DNA of 64,000 nt from an uncultured Roseivirga sp. (lineage in GTDB: Bacteria > Bacteroidota > Bacteroidia > Cytophagales > Cyclobacteriaceae), in the NCBI GenBank assembly GCA_947493005.1, contig CANLOY010000008.1, forward strand, positions 62,001 to 126,000, written 5' to 3'. The notes below the pieces were generated by a model. The model was not told the DNA's origin and did no database searches. It was given only the letters and a program-made list of their open reading frames with translations. Below are positions 55,421 through 64,000 of the stretch, piece after piece. Position 1 is the stretch's first letter, and the number at the start of each line of letters is the position of its first letter. A program made the translations under genes and the position numbers.

Positions 55421-56449
55421 ATGGGTTTTTTCGACTTCCTCACAAGTGATATTGCCATAGATCTTGGAACGGCAAATACACTGATCATTCATAAAGACAA
55501 GATTGTTGTAGACGAACCATCAATCATTGCTATTGATAAAAATTCCAATAAGGTATTGGCCATTGGAAAAGAAGCAATGAATATGCATGAAAAGACGCAT
55601 GACAACATCAAAACTATTCGACCGCTCAAAGATGGTGTAATTGCCGATTTCGAAGCTGCCGAAATGATGATCAAAGGAATGATCAAAATGATCGACCTGA
55701 AAAAACGAAGCTTCATGCCATCTTCTCATAGAATGGTAATCTGTATTCCTTCGGGAATCACCGAGGTTGAAAAGAGGGCCGTAAGAGACTCAGCAGAACA
55801 CGCCAACGCTAAAGAAGTTTATATGATTTATGAACCAATAGCCGCTGCTATTGGTACTGGAATCAAAATAGATGAACCTGTGGGTTCAATGATTGTTGAC
55901 ATTGGAGGTGGTACTACAGAAATCGCTGTTATTGCATTAAGTGGTATTGTCTGTGATCAATCCATTCGAGTAGCTGGTGATACTTTCACCAAAGATATTC
56001 TCGACTATATGAGAAGACAGCATAACCTGCTAATTGGAGAACGCTCTGCAGAGAAAGTTAAAATAGCGATTGGTTCTGCACTAACTGAACTTGAAGATGC
56101 TCCTGAAGATTATGAAATCAGAGGAAGAGATCTGATGACAGGTATTCCAAAGGTTATCAAAATCTCATATTCCGAAATAGCCTTTGCGCTTGATAAGTCT
56201 GTTTCTAAAATTGAAGAAGCAGTATTAAAAGCACTTGAGATCTCGCCTCCAGAACTTTCTGCTGACATCTACGATCGTGGAATATACCTGACTGGTGGTG
56301 GTGCCATGCTCAAAGGACTGGACAAAAGATTGGCTTTAAAGACAAAACTTCCCATTCATATTGCAGACGATCCATTAAGAGCTGTAGTTAGAGGAACTGG
56401 TGAGTCTTTAAAGAACATCAATTCGTATAGAGCGGTACTAATGACTTGA
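55421..56449 (+). CDS. mreB: Rod shape-determining actin-like protein MreB
   Basis: The 342-residue actin-fold protein has IDLGTANTLI (phosphate 1), MIVDIGGGTTEIAVI (phosphate 2), MIYEPIAAAIGTG, and LTGGGAMLKGLDKRL (adenosine). It forms membrane-bound filaments that guide the elongasome. It is first in a block with mreC, mreD, mrdA and rodA, as in other rod-shaped Bacteroidota. Confidence 0.97.
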   Translation: MGFFDFLTSDIAIDLGTANTLIIHKDKIVVDEPSIIAIDKNSNKVLAIGKEAMNMHEKTHDNIKTIRPLKDGVIADFEAAEMMIKGMIKMIDLKKRSFMPSSHRMVICIPSGITEVEKRAVRDSAEHANAKEVYMIYEPIAAAIGTGIKIDEPVGSMIVDIGGGTTEIAVIALSGIVCDQSIRVAGDTFTKDILDYMRRQHNLLIGERSAEKVKIAIGSALTELEDAPEDYEIRGRDLMTGIPKVIKISYSEIAFALDKSVSKIEEAVLKALEISPPELSADIYDRGIYLTGGGAMLKGLDKRLALKTKLPIHIADDPLRAVVRGTGESLKNINSYRAVLMT

Positions 56450-56456
56450 TGAATGA

Positions 56457-57299
56457 ATGGGTCAGCTACTTGCATTTCTAGTTAAATACCGGGCATTCTT
56501 TACATTTTTATTCCTGGAACTAATATGTATATGGTTGATCGTTTCTAACAACGACTACCAGAGAAGTGCCTATATCAATTCATCAGCCAACTTTGTTGGC
56601 TCAATCAATGAAACTTCCGATGGAATCAGTGAATATTTTGGTCTCAGAAGGGTAAATAGAGAGCTTGCCGAAGAAAATGCTCGACTTAGAGCTCAACTCC
56701 TGATGAAATCAAGCATACCTGTAGATTCTCTTGATCAATTCCGTATTGAGTCTGATAGTACTGACAGTATGCGTTATGAGTTGACATCGGCTGAAGTTAT
56801 TGCTAACAGTATTCGTAATGCTAATAACTTCTTTATGATCGATAAGGGGGAAAAGGATGGTATAAAGCCCGAAATGGGAGTAATCAATACTTTTGGAGTA
56901 GTAGGCAAAATTCGCTCTGTTTCCAAAAACTTTTCATCAGGTATTTCTTTACTAAATACGCGAAACTCGTTTTCAGCAAAACATAAGACATCTAACAGAA
57001 TTGGTACAATCCAATGGGATGGCCGCAATCCAAAAACAGCTCAATTGTTATATATAACCCCTGATGTAGAAGTACAGGTGGGAGACACCATTGTTACTTC
57101 AAGTTACAACGCTGTATTTCCAAAAGACATTTTAATTGGCACGGTTGAAAGTAGAAGCATTGATGCTAATAATACTTACCTGAACATAGGAGTATCGCTA
57201 AGTGTAGATTTTGGAAAGCTGTCGTATGTATATATCATTGAGAATATCAAAAAGGCAGAACAGGACTCATTAAGTAACTCAAATCTGGAAGATTTTTAA
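56457..57299 (+). CDS. mreC: Rod shape-determining protein MreC
   Basis: The 280-residue protein has one N-terminal membrane helix (FFTFLFLELICIWLIVS), a periplasmic coiled coil (about residues 60-85: NRELAEENARLRAQLLM), and a beta-rich body with DKGEKDGIKPEMGVI and VGDTIVTSSYNAVFPKDILIGTV. It links MreB to the periplasmic wall enzymes. It starts seven bases after mreB and its stop overlaps the start of mreD by one base. Confidence 0.93.
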   Translation: MGQLLAFLVKYRAFFTFLFLELICIWLIVSNNDYQRSAYINSSANFVGSINETSDGISEYFGLRRVNRELAEENARLRAQLLMKSSIPVDSLDQFRIESDSTDSMRYELTSAEVIANSIRNANNFFMIDKGEKDGIKPEMGVINTFGVVGKIRSVSKNFSSGISLLNTRNSFSAKHKTSNRIGTIQWDGRNPKTAQLLYITPDVEVQVGDTIVTSSYNAVFPKDILIGTVESRSIDANNTYLNIGVSLSVDFGKLSYVYIIENIKKAEQDSLSNSNLEDF

Positions 57300-57811
57300 T
57301 GAGCAGGAATACACTCATATTGATTGTTAGTTTTATAATACTAGTCCCGCTTCAGGTGCTGGTGTTCAGAAATTTTGTTTTTTTTAACCTTGGCTTCTGT
57401 TTCATCTATTTGCTCCTATTATTGAGTATTCCAATAGAAACAAGTATCACAATTGGAATGATAATAGCGCTTGTTGCTGGTTTGATAATCGACCTGTTTT
57501 ATCAGACCATTGGCATACACGCATCTGCCGGAGTATTAATGATGTTCCTGAAGCCCTATTGGCTACGCATCAATGTCCCTCGTAGTGGGTATGAAGTAAG
57601 CCATTTGCCACTAATCAAAAGCTATGGTTTAGGCTGGTTTATTGTTTACTCATTGCCACTAATCCTTATCTACTCTCTGGCAGCTCTTTTTATTGAGGCA
57701 GGAAATACAGGCCTTTTTTGGATTATTTTACTTAAAGCACTGGTAACTACTGTAGTTACACTTTTTTTTGTCGTCATTGTGCAATATCTTTTCTATTCAA
57801 ATTCGAGGTAG
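57299..57811 (+). CDS. mreD: Rod shape-determining membrane protein MreD
   Basis: The 170-residue protein has five to six membrane helices and little soluble sequence, with the GLIIDLFYQTIGIHASAGVLMMFLKP stretch (split here by helix ends) being the most conserved part of the family. Identity rests on topology, size and the gene order mreC-mreD-mrdA. The next gene follows after three bases. Confidence 0.88.
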   Translation: MSRNTLILIVSFIILVPLQVLVFRNFVFFNLGFCFIYLLLLLSIPIETSITIGMIIALVAGLIIDLFYQTIGIHASAGVLMMFLKPYWLRINVPRSGYEVSHLPLIKSYGLGWFIVYSLPLILIYSLAALFIEAGNTGLFWIILLKALVTTVVTLFFVVIVQYLFYSNSR

Positions 57812-57814
57812 GGT

Positions 57815-59638
57815 ATGTTGGAGAATAGGCGCTTTATAATTCAGGGAGTCTTTGTATTTGTTGGACTGATTTTTCTAATCAAGTTGTTTGGTCTTCAAGT
57901 AGCAGATGATACTTACAGAAGTAAGGCTGAGCGGAATATTCTACAACGGATTATCCAATACCCTTTCCGTGGACTCATTTACGACCGTAAAGATGAGTTG
58001 ATCGTTTATAATGAGCCTATGTACGATCTAATGGTAGTACCGAGAGATGTTCAAATTTCCGATACCACTGCTTTCTGCAACCTGTTCGAAATCACTCGTG
58101 AAGAGTTTGATGAGAATTTGAAAAATGCCAAAACTTACTCTCGTGTAAAGCCATCGGCTTTTTTAAAAAAAATCTCCCATGAGAAGTACGCACAAATTCA
58201 AGATCAGCTTTACAAATTCAATGGCTTTTATGTAAACCCGAGAACCGTAAGAAAGTACACCCAGCCTATTCTTGCTAATGAACTTGGTTATATTGGCGAA
58301 ATTAGTCAGGAGCAGTTGAATAGTGATACAGCTGGCTATAGAGCAGGAGACTATATAGGAATAACTGGCCTTGAAGAATACTATGAACCCCAACTGCGTG
58401 GTGTAAGAGGAGCCAGTTATAAAATGGTAAATGTAAGCGGAATAGAAAAAGGTTCTTTTAGAGATGGAGCCTGGGATACCGTTGCCATTCCTGGCAAGAA
58501 TTTACTCAGCACAATCGACCTTAACCTGCAGGCATATGCAGAAAAACTTTTGGAAGGGAAAAAAGGAAGTGTCGTAGCTATCGATCCTTCAACTGGTGAA
58601 ATACTGGTTATGGCTTCTGCTCCTACGTATGACCCCAATTTATTGACTGGTAAGAACTTCGGTAAGAACTTTAAGGCTATTCAGGCAGATAGTACTGCTC
58701 GCTTGTTCAATAGAGCAATACAAGCTAAGTACCCGGCTGGCTCGATTTTCAAAACTGTTCAAGCGCTAATTGCTCTAGATGAAGGAGTGACCCACCCACA
58801 AGAAAGAATTTACTGTGACACTTTCAGCATTGGTGACCATGCACCTCCCGGGTTTTATGATGTAAAGAAAGGTATAGCAAAATCATCAAATAACTACTTC
58901 TATGAACTTATGAGACGGGTAGTTAATAGAGAGATAGACTCAAATACCTATAAGGATAGCCAAATCGGCATGGATAAATGGGCAGAAGGTATTCGTAGGT
59001 TTGGTTTTGGAAAAAAGACTGGTGTTGATATTCCCGGGGAAGAAGCTGGGTTAGTGCCTGATGCCAAGTATTACAATAAACTTTACAATAACAAACCATG
59101 GAAGTATTCCAATGTAGCGTCACTCTCAATCGGACAAGGCGAACTTTTGGTTACCCCCATACAAATGGCGAATGTTGCAGCCATTATTGCTAACAGAGGT
59201 CACTACTACCCCCCTCATCTAGTCAGAGGCTTCAAACAGAATGGAAAAACTGAAGTCATACAGTACGAAAAAAAGACTCCGGGAAAAGGAAGCGATTACT
59301 ACCCTGTAATTATTGATGCTATGGCCTCAGTAATGAAAGAAACCGCTCCAAGAGCGATCATTAACGATATAGAAATTATAGGCAAAACCGGTACAGCTGA
59401 AAATGGTCTAAAAGACGAAACTCCTGATCATTCTGTTTTCATTGCTTTTGCACCAAGGGATAACCCTAAAATCGCCATAGCGGTTTACGTTGAAAACGCG
59501 GGTTGGGGAGGGCGTGCCGCTGCTTGCACGGCCAGTCTTGTTATTGAAAAGCACCTTAGAGGCTATATTAAGAAGAACTGGCAAAATAGAGAGAATTACG
59601 TTTTGAAGGGTGACTTTTTAGATGGTAAGCAAAATTGA
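57815..59638 (+). CDS. mrdA: Penicillin-binding protein 2 (elongation-specific transpeptidase)
   Basis: The 607-residue class B PBP has an N-terminal membrane helix, a pedestal domain (RGLIYDRKDELIVYNEPMYDL), and a transpeptidase domain with the active-site PAGSIFKTVQ (SxxK), SSNNYFYEL (SxN) and IIGKTGTAEN (KTG). It cross-links peptidoglycan in the rod complex with RodA. The stop codon overlaps the TTG start of rodA. Confidence 0.95.
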   Translation: MLENRRFIIQGVFVFVGLIFLIKLFGLQVADDTYRSKAERNILQRIIQYPFRGLIYDRKDELIVYNEPMYDLMVVPRDVQISDTTAFCNLFEITREEFDENLKNAKTYSRVKPSAFLKKISHEKYAQIQDQLYKFNGFYVNPRTVRKYTQPILANELGYIGEISQEQLNSDTAGYRAGDYIGITGLEEYYEPQLRGVRGASYKMVNVSGIEKGSFRDGAWDTVAIPGKNLLSTIDLNLQAYAEKLLEGKKGSVVAIDPSTGEILVMASAPTYDPNLLTGKNFGKNFKAIQADSTARLFNRAIQAKYPAGSIFKTVQALIALDEGVTHPQERIYCDTFSIGDHAPPGFYDVKKGIAKSSNNYFYELMRRVVNREIDSNTYKDSQIGMDKWAEGIRRFGFGKKTGVDIPGEEAGLVPDAKYYNKLYNNKPWKYSNVASLSIGQGELLVTPIQMANVAAIIANRGHYYPPHLVRGFKQNGKTEVIQYEKKTPGKGSDYYPVIIDAMASVMKETAPRAIINDIEIIGKTGTAENGLKDETPDHSVFIAFAPRDNPKIAIAVYVENAGWGGRAAACTASLVIEKHLRGYIKKNWQNRENYVLKGDFLDGKQN

Positions 59639-60909
59639 GTAGAGAGGGCGGTTTTTTTTCAAATCTGGATTGGCTATTGGTCTTTATGTATTTCATTCTG
59701 GTGATACTAGGATGGTTGAACATTTATGCTTCTGTATATGACCCTACTCAGGATTTAAATATTCTAAGCCTGAACAATAACCCAGGAAAGCAGTTTTTTT
59801 GGATTGGCACCTCCGTAGTACTTATCATTTTAGTCTTACTCTTAGACTTCAGGCTATACGAATCTATTGCTCCGTTACTTTATGGCCTTTTCATACTGCT
59901 CCTTATTGCAGTTGTTATTTTCGGTAAAGAAATAAATGGAGCTAAAGCATGGTTTCAGTTCGGAGCTTTCAGGTTACAGCCATCGGAACTAACCAAATTC
60001 GCCACTGCACTGCTCCTAGCCAGATATTTATCTACCACTGGAGTAAAGCTTTCCGATTTCAAAAATCAGATGTCCAGCTTTGTTATCATGTTCTTTCCGG
60101 TTGCGCTGATTATGTTACAACCAGACCTGGGTTCTGCATTGATATTCTTTTCTTTTATCATTCCTGCATTTAGAGAGGGCTTACCTCCTATTTACATTAT
60201 CGCAGGTTTGGCAGTAATAATCATAGGAACACTTACTATAGTACTTGAGATTGAAACCATTGCCATTATTTTGGCTTCTGTTGGCGTGTTGTGGGTACTA
60301 CTCACATCAAAGTCATTAAAGAACATACTACTTACACTACTTCTTGTAGCTGCGAGTATTGGTTTTGCAAGGGGCTTTGAGTATGCTTTTGAGGAGTTTT
60401 TACCAAAATACCAGCGAGACAGGATTCTTGTTATTTTTTACCCAGATGTTGTCGACCCCCAAGGAGCCGGATACAACCTGAATCAATCCAAAATAGCAAT
60501 CGGCTCAGGTGGGTTTTCTGGAAAAGGCTTCTTGGACGGCACTCAAACCAAGTTCAACTTTGTTCCGGAACAGAGTACCGATTTTATTTTCAGTACACTG
60601 GCCGAAGAACACGGCTGGCTTGGCTGTGCTATTATTATAGCTCTGTTTATAGGCTTAATGATGCGAATTGTATTTATAGCTGAAAGACAGAAATCGAAGT
60701 TTGCGCGGATTTACGGATACAGTATAGCCGCAATTATCTTCTTTCACTTTACCATTAATATTGCAATGACTATTGGGTTATTCCCAGTGGTTGGAATCCC
60801 ACTACCATTCTTTAGCTACGGAGGCTCCTCACTATGGTCCTTTACCATAATGCTTTTTGTTTTGCTTAAGATCGACATGCATCGCACGCAGGTATTAATG
60901 AGGGGTTAA
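59635..60909 (+). CDS. rodA: Rod shape-determining peptidoglycan glycosyltransferase RodA
   Basis: The 424-residue SEDS protein has about ten membrane helices, NGAKAWFQFGAFRLQPSELTKFA and the late INIAMTIGLFPVVGIPLPFFSYGGSSL (here in pieces of the family signature). It polymerises lipid II along the lateral wall, paired with PBP2. The start is TTG overlapping the mrdA stop (ATTGAG), which indicates translational coupling. The end overlaps the convergent unknown gene by four bases. Confidence 0.93.
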   Translation: MSREGGFFSNLDWLLVFMYFILVILGWLNIYASVYDPTQDLNILSLNNNPGKQFFWIGTSVVLIILVLLLDFRLYESIAPLLYGLFILLLIAVVIFGKEINGAKAWFQFGAFRLQPSELTKFATALLLARYLSTTGVKLSDFKNQMSSFVIMFFPVALIMLQPDLGSALIFFSFIIPAFREGLPPIYIIAGLAVIIIGTLTIVLEIETIAIILASVGVLWVLLTSKSLKNILLTLLLVAASIGFARGFEYAFEEFLPKYQRDRILVIFYPDVVDPQGAGYNLNQSKIAIGSGGFSGKGFLDGTQTKFNFVPEQSTDFIFSTLAEEHGWLGCAIIIALFIGLMMRIVFIAERQKSKFARIYGYSIAAIIFFHFTINIAMTIGLFPVVGIPLPFFSYGGSSLWSFTIMLFVLLKIDMHRTQVLMRG

Positions 60910-61907
60910 CCAAACTTCTTCTGAATTACATTCATAAAAGTCTCTACCTCTTCACTATCCATATCCCAATCGGTATTGAATTGATTAGCTCTGTTTAATG
61001 CATCCTGAAGATCGCTGGCCTGATCAATGCTTGTAAAAGCTTCTTTCATTTTAGCATTATCACCACCAAAAAGGTTGTTCTGAAACATGAACTTTTCATT
61101 GAGCGTTAAGGATGCTTCTATAGACTGGTTGACCTTTCGCTGCAATTTCTCAGCTAAAGTCATTCCTTTGGTAGGTTGATCAAATTTGTCATTGATGGTT
61201 ACAGGCTCATCCTTTGATTCAACAGAAGTATCCTCGATAATTTCAGATTTCTCTTCAGGCTCAGCTATTACCTCTTCAATAATTTCCTCTACAACCGGTT
61301 CTTCTATTATTTCAAACAAGATTTCAACCTGGCTTTCAGCATTTAATTTTTGCAAAAATTCAGAAGCATCAATTCCTTCAACTAAAGATTGATCTACTGT
61401 TTCATAAGTCTGAAGTATACTGGCCTTCGTATCAAACTCACCTATCTTATCAATTAGCGTTTTAAAAAAATCTCTGTTTGTCTTAATGTATTTAAGCTGA
61501 AGCTTAAAATCCTGAGGCTTATCAATGCGATTCAATATGTTTTCCAGATACTGTGCTGGAGCAAAAGAGATAAGAATTGCATCCTCAATGGCTTTAATCA
61601 ATAGTGGTAATAAATGCTCCCTATCAATACTAATATGGTTAGAAAGCACATTCATGAAGCTTTTTAAAGCCTCTTTTACACGTTCATGGTTGAAATCGAA
61701 ATAAGGACTTTCAAGTTTTTCTACTTCATTGCGCCATTGATTAAACAGTGACCTAATGATAAATGAATTCACCTGTCTGGAATTGGTCAAAGCAATCAAT
61801 CGCTCTCCATCAATTTTAGAAAAGGACTGAAAAGCGTTGTCAATTATTTCTTTGCCAATTAATTCACTTATTTCACCAACTGCTTCGTGCTTTAACTTGT
61901 AGCGCAT
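60906..61907 (-). CDS. Conserved hypothetical protein of Bacteroidota
   Basis: I do not recognise a function for this 333-residue protein. It has an alpha-helical N-terminal part (about 1-195), a strongly acidic, Glu/Val/Ile-rich linker (about 196-240, repeated EEP, EEV and EPEE units), and a C-terminal helical domain (about 248-333). That domain has LAEKLQRKVNQSIEASLTLN and FMFQNNLFGGD segments ahead of a Trp-Asp-rich end. The C-terminal domain resembles a short conserved unit seen in many Bacteroidota hypotheticals. No signal peptide or membrane helix is present. It is divergent from the ferredoxin gene and convergent with rodA. Confidence 0.78.
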   Translation of the reverse strand: MRYKLKHEAVGEISELIGKEIIDNAFQSFSKIDGERLIALTNSRQVNSFIIRSLFNQWRNEVEKLESPYFDFNHERVKEALKSFMNVLSNHISIDREHLLPLLIKAIEDAILISFAPAQYLENILNRIDKPQDFKLQLKYIKTNRDFFKTLIDKIGEFDTKASILQTYETVDQSLVEGIDASEFLQKLNAESQVEILFEIIEEPVVEEIIEEVIAEPEEKSEIIEDTSVESKDEPVTINDKFDQPTKGMTLAEKLQRKVNQSIEASLTLNEKFMFQNNLFGGDNAKMKEAFTSIDQASDLQDALNRANQFNTDWDMDSEEVETFMNVIQKKFG

Positions 61908-61953
61908 TGCTTATTTCTTTTGATTTGTAAATTAATATTAGTCTATAAAGAGT

Positions 61954-61976
61954 GCTGAAAGAGTTTTTCTTTCGGC
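61954..61976. other. Nine-pair stem-loop in the divergent promoter region
   Basis: GCTGAAAGA (61954-61962) pairs with TCTTTCGGC (61968-61976), with one G-U pair and a GTTTT loop. It lies 22 bases before the ferredoxin ATG and is not followed by a T-run. It may be a leader hairpin of the ferredoxin mRNA or an operator for either gene. Confidence 0.4.
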
Positions 61977-61998
61977 AAGTCTTGTCAAATTAATCAAT

Positions 61999-62322
61999 AT
62001 GTCCAAAATCCTGATTCGAAATTTAAACAATAAGACCGTCATAGCTAACGACACTTCTTCCAGCATATTGGATACTATCCATAATGAAGGTATTGATTGG
62101 ATGCATGCCTGTGGGGCAAAAGGCCGTTGTACAACTTGTAAAATGATAGTTCATTCCGGAATTGAAACTTTTGGTGACGACACTGAAGCGGAAGCCAGAC
62201 TGAGGGGATTGGGTAAATTGCAGGACAATGAACGTTTGGCTTGTCAAAATCATCTTTCAGGAGACATTGAGGTTAGCGTAGCTGAAAACAATAAATTTCC
62301 TCACGTAGAATATTCTGAATAA
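61999..62322 (+). CDS. 2Fe-2S ferredoxin, adrenodoxin-like
   Basis: The 107-residue protein has four cysteines spaced C38-x5-C44-x2-C47 and C82 in HACGAKGRCTTCKM and RLACQNHL, the vertebrate/ISC-type ferredoxin pattern. It binds a [2Fe-2S] cluster and passes electrons in the cytoplasm. It directly abuts the thymidine kinase gene (no gap), so the two are co-transcribed. The redox partner is unknown. Confidence 0.92.
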   Translation: MSKILIRNLNNKTVIANDTSSSILDTIHNEGIDWMHACGAKGRCTTCKMIVHSGIETFGDDTEAEARLRGLGKLQDNERLACQNHLSGDIEVSVAENNKFPHVEYSE

Positions 62323-62928
62323 ATGTTTTTAGAGCCTCAAACCAAAATATCAGGAAAACATGCCTCGGGGAGTATAGAGGTAATATGTGGCTGCATGTTT
62401 TCTGGTAAAACTGAGGAATTAATCAGAAGGCTGAGAAGGGCAAGTATAGCTAAACAAAAGGTTGAAATCTTTAAACCAGCTGTTGATACGCGATATGATG
62501 AGGAAGATGTGGTGTCTCATAATAGGACAGCTATCCGGTCGACCCCTGTCCAGTTTGCTTCCGATATATTATTGTTAGCAGGTGATAGCGATGTTGTAGG
62601 AGTAGATGAAGCTCAATTCTTTGACGAACAAATAGTGGATGTTTGTAGAAAACTTGCAAATAGTGGGAAGCGTGTTGTAGTAGCCGGACTCGATATGGAT
62701 GCCAACGGGGAGCCCTTTGGACCTATGCCATTTTTACTGGCCATAGCCGAATTCGTTACTAAACTTCACGCCATCTGTACCATAAGTGGGTCTTTAGCTT
62801 CGTTTTCTTACAAGCTAACCAACTCTGATAAAACTGTTGAACTCGGTGAGACCGATATCTATGAAGCACGAAATAGAAAGTACTTCTATGAAGGGCAAAA
62901 AGAGAAAGCCAAATCAAAGAATCAATAG
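62323..62928 (+). CDS. tdk: Thymidine kinase (type II) with a degenerate zinc site
   Basis: The 201-residue protein has the P-loop GCMFSGKT (23-30) and DEAQFF (95-100), and the lasso region before [12 protein letters not shown]. In most relatives the small zinc domain has CxxC twice. Here only Cys152 remains: position 155 is Ser, and 184 and 187 are Asn and Tyr. The ATP site and the thymidine-binding part look intact, so the enzyme may still work without zinc. It phosphorylates thymidine in salvage. The last 41 bases overlap the start of porZ. Confidence 0.9.
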   Translation: MFLEPQTKISGKHASGSIEVICGCMFSGKTEELIRRLRRASIAKQKVEIFKPAVDTRYDEEDVVSHNRTAIRSTPVQFASDILLLAGDSDVVGVDEAQFFDEQIVDVCRKLANSGKRVVVAGLDMDANGEPFGPMPFLLAIAEFVTKLHAICTISGSLASFSYKLTNSDKTVELGETDIYEARNRKYFYEGQKEKAKSKNQ

Positions 62929-64000
62929 GCTTTTTCTTCATGTCCTTTTACTGTTCAGTATGCTGGTGTCCCAATCTGGATATACCCAGAATTCAGTACC
63001 CATACTAGGTTGGAGAACTCATTTCAGTTACAACAACATTATAGACATAACCAGCGGTGATAACAAGGTGTTTGCTGCTACTTCAAATGCACTGTTCTAT
63101 ACAGATGAAGAAGACAATAGCACCAATTTAATCAATAAAAATACCGGCCTGTCTGATGTTGGAATTGGAGCCATTGCCTTTGATGAAACCAGTAAACAAC
63201 TGGTCATTGCCTATATAAATGGAAATCTTGACTTCTGGTCAGAAAACTCCATAACCAACGTCAAAACAATTAAAGAGGCAGACTTGGCAACAAGTAAGCG
63301 CCTGAGACATATAGAATCGTTTGGTAACAAGCTATATATCTCCGGTGATCTGGGTATTGTTGTCTATGATCTGAATAGGTCTGAAATTGTTGAAAGCTAC
63401 AGAAACCTTGGAACCAATGGAGAACCGCTCATTATTTACCAAACTATTTTTGCTAATGACAGCATTTATGCGATTTCCGAAAATGGTATTCTATCAGCAA
63501 GTCTGGATAACTCCATTAACAAGCAGGATTTCAATAATTGGGAAAGGACATTAACTAGTATTCGTTTTCAGGGTATCACAGCCTTGAATGGTGAACTATT
63601 CGCTAGTGCCGATTCTGATCTATTCTCATATCAGAATGGGAATTGGACATTTGAACAAAATCTTGGTGAGAACATAAATGCACTAGACTTTATATCTGCT
63701 GATCAGCTATACATACTCACGGAAAGCAAACTTTCTCTTAGAAGCTCTAATACAGGTATAAGCACACTCTATAATGCTTCCACCCAAAACCAGAAATTGA
63801 ATGATGTCCATAGAGCTAACAACTCAACCTGGCTTGCATCCTCAGATAATGGTCTTCTTCAATTCAATTCGTTTAGTGCTGACCCAACAATCATAAAGCC
63901 CCAAGGTCCATCTTCAGATATAAATATTAAGCCTGCCTTATTCAATAGTCAAATACATTGGATCAGCGAAGGAATCAATGGAAGCATTTCAAAATTGGAT
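62888..64000 (+). CDS. porZ: T9SS anionic-LPS delivery protein PorZ, N-terminal part (runs off the right edge)
   Basis: An open frame from ATG 62888 to the window end gives 371 residues. A basic start ([13 protein letters not shown]) and hydrophobic stretch ([14 protein letters not shown]) form a signal peptide. The mature start, [15 protein letters not shown], and the repeated blades ([41 protein letters not shown]) are the PorZ beta-propeller. PorZ is part of the surface complex that attaches anionic LPS to T9SS cargo in Porphyromonas. The start overlaps tdk by 41 bases in another frame; a later ATG at 62960 would cut the signal peptide short. Confidence 0.85.
   Translation, partial: MKGKKRKPNQRINRLFLHVLLLFSMLVSQSGYTQNSVPILGWRTHFSYNNIIDITSGDNKVFAATSNALFYTDEEDNSTNLINKNTGLSDVGIGAIAFDETSKQLVIAYINGNLDFWSENSITNVKTIKEADLATSKRLRHIESFGNKLYISGDLGIVVYDLNRSEIVESYRNLGTNGEPLIIYQTIFANDSIYAISENGILSASLDNSINKQDFNNWERTLTSIRFQGITALNGELFASADSDLFSYQNGNWTFEQNLGENINALDFISADQLYILTESKLSLRSSNTGISTLYNASTQNQKLNDVHRANNSTWLASSDNGLLQFNSFSADPTIIKPQGPSSDINIKPALFNSQIHWISEGINGSISKLD

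Noticed and set aside
1-64000. CRISPR arrays, insertion sequences, prophage or toxin-antitoxin genes
   Set aside because: No regularly spaced repeats, transposase or integrase frames, or typical toxin-antitoxin pairs were seen on reading both strands.

Overview
The window is chromosomal DNA from a member of the Bacteroidota, probably a marine-type Cytophagales relative; the phylum is well supported, the finer placement is inference. Supporting marks are AT-rich DNA, promoters of the Bacteroidota type (TAnnTTTG at -7), an UpxY-type antiterminator heading a polysaccharide locus, a purH-mreBCD-mrdA-rodA block, and the N-terminal part of PorZ, a component of the type IX secretion system (T9SS). 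No tRNA, rRNA, CRISPR array, insertion sequence or phage gene was recognised.

Layout. (1) 1-5862: the end of a MoxR ATPase gene, a pheS-hydroxyacyl-CoA dehydrogenase pair, then galE, ugd and uxs, which give UDP-galactose, UDP-glucuronate and UDP-xylose. (2) 5875-8064: two leftward genes for membrane initiation of glycan synthesis (a WecA-like enzyme and an unusual sugar-phosphate transferase). A 454-base AT-rich gap and a rightward Wzi-type outer-membrane gene follow. (3) 9952-37868: a very long leftward surface-polysaccharide operon. At its head are a winged-helix regulator with a palindrome over its own promoter, and UpxY. Behind these lie Wza, WbpD, WbpB, Wzz, NeuB, a TIM-barrel enzyme, a perosamine synthase, Gmd, a CMP-nonulosonate synthetase, a class III aminotransferase, two separate amidotransferase/HisH/HisF sets, two more amidotransferase paralogs, Wzx, Wzy and several glycosyltransferase-like proteins. 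(4) 38032-45289: a second leftward operon, cysC-cysD-cysN-cysQ followed by a nucleotide-sugar dehydrogenase, an epimerase and a WbpE aminotransferase. (5) 45350-50082: cytochrome c maturation genes ccmB-ccmF. (6) 50140-64000: housekeeping genes (a Tat-signal PLP enzyme, a DUF2520 protein, a UbiA prenyltransferase, purN, purH, the rod-shape operon, a conserved unknown, ferredoxin, thymidine kinase, porZ).

How the genes work together. The dehydrogenase, WbpB, WbpE and WbpD form the known route to UDP-2,3-diacetamido-glucuronate. This type of sugar is known in Pseudomonas O antigen and as part of the anchor glycan of T9SS cargo in Porphyromonas. Gmd and the perosamine synthase give GDP-perosamine. 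NeuB, the CMP-synthetase and the PtmA-like reductase point to a nine-carbon (nonulosonic) acid, but the usual 2-epimerase is missing. Four ATP-pyrophosphatase amidotransferases with two glutaminase/HisF-like ammonia donors suggest that at least two different sugars receive acetamidino groups. Wzx, Wzy, Wzz, Wza and Wzi then flip, polymerise, export and hold the product.

The strongest candidate for something undescribed is the duplicated amidination machinery combined with a nonulosonate branch that may start from a manno-configured 4-amino sugar. Also notable are an amidotransferase paralog that has lost its zinc cysteines and a methyltransferase-like/sugar-transferase fusion.
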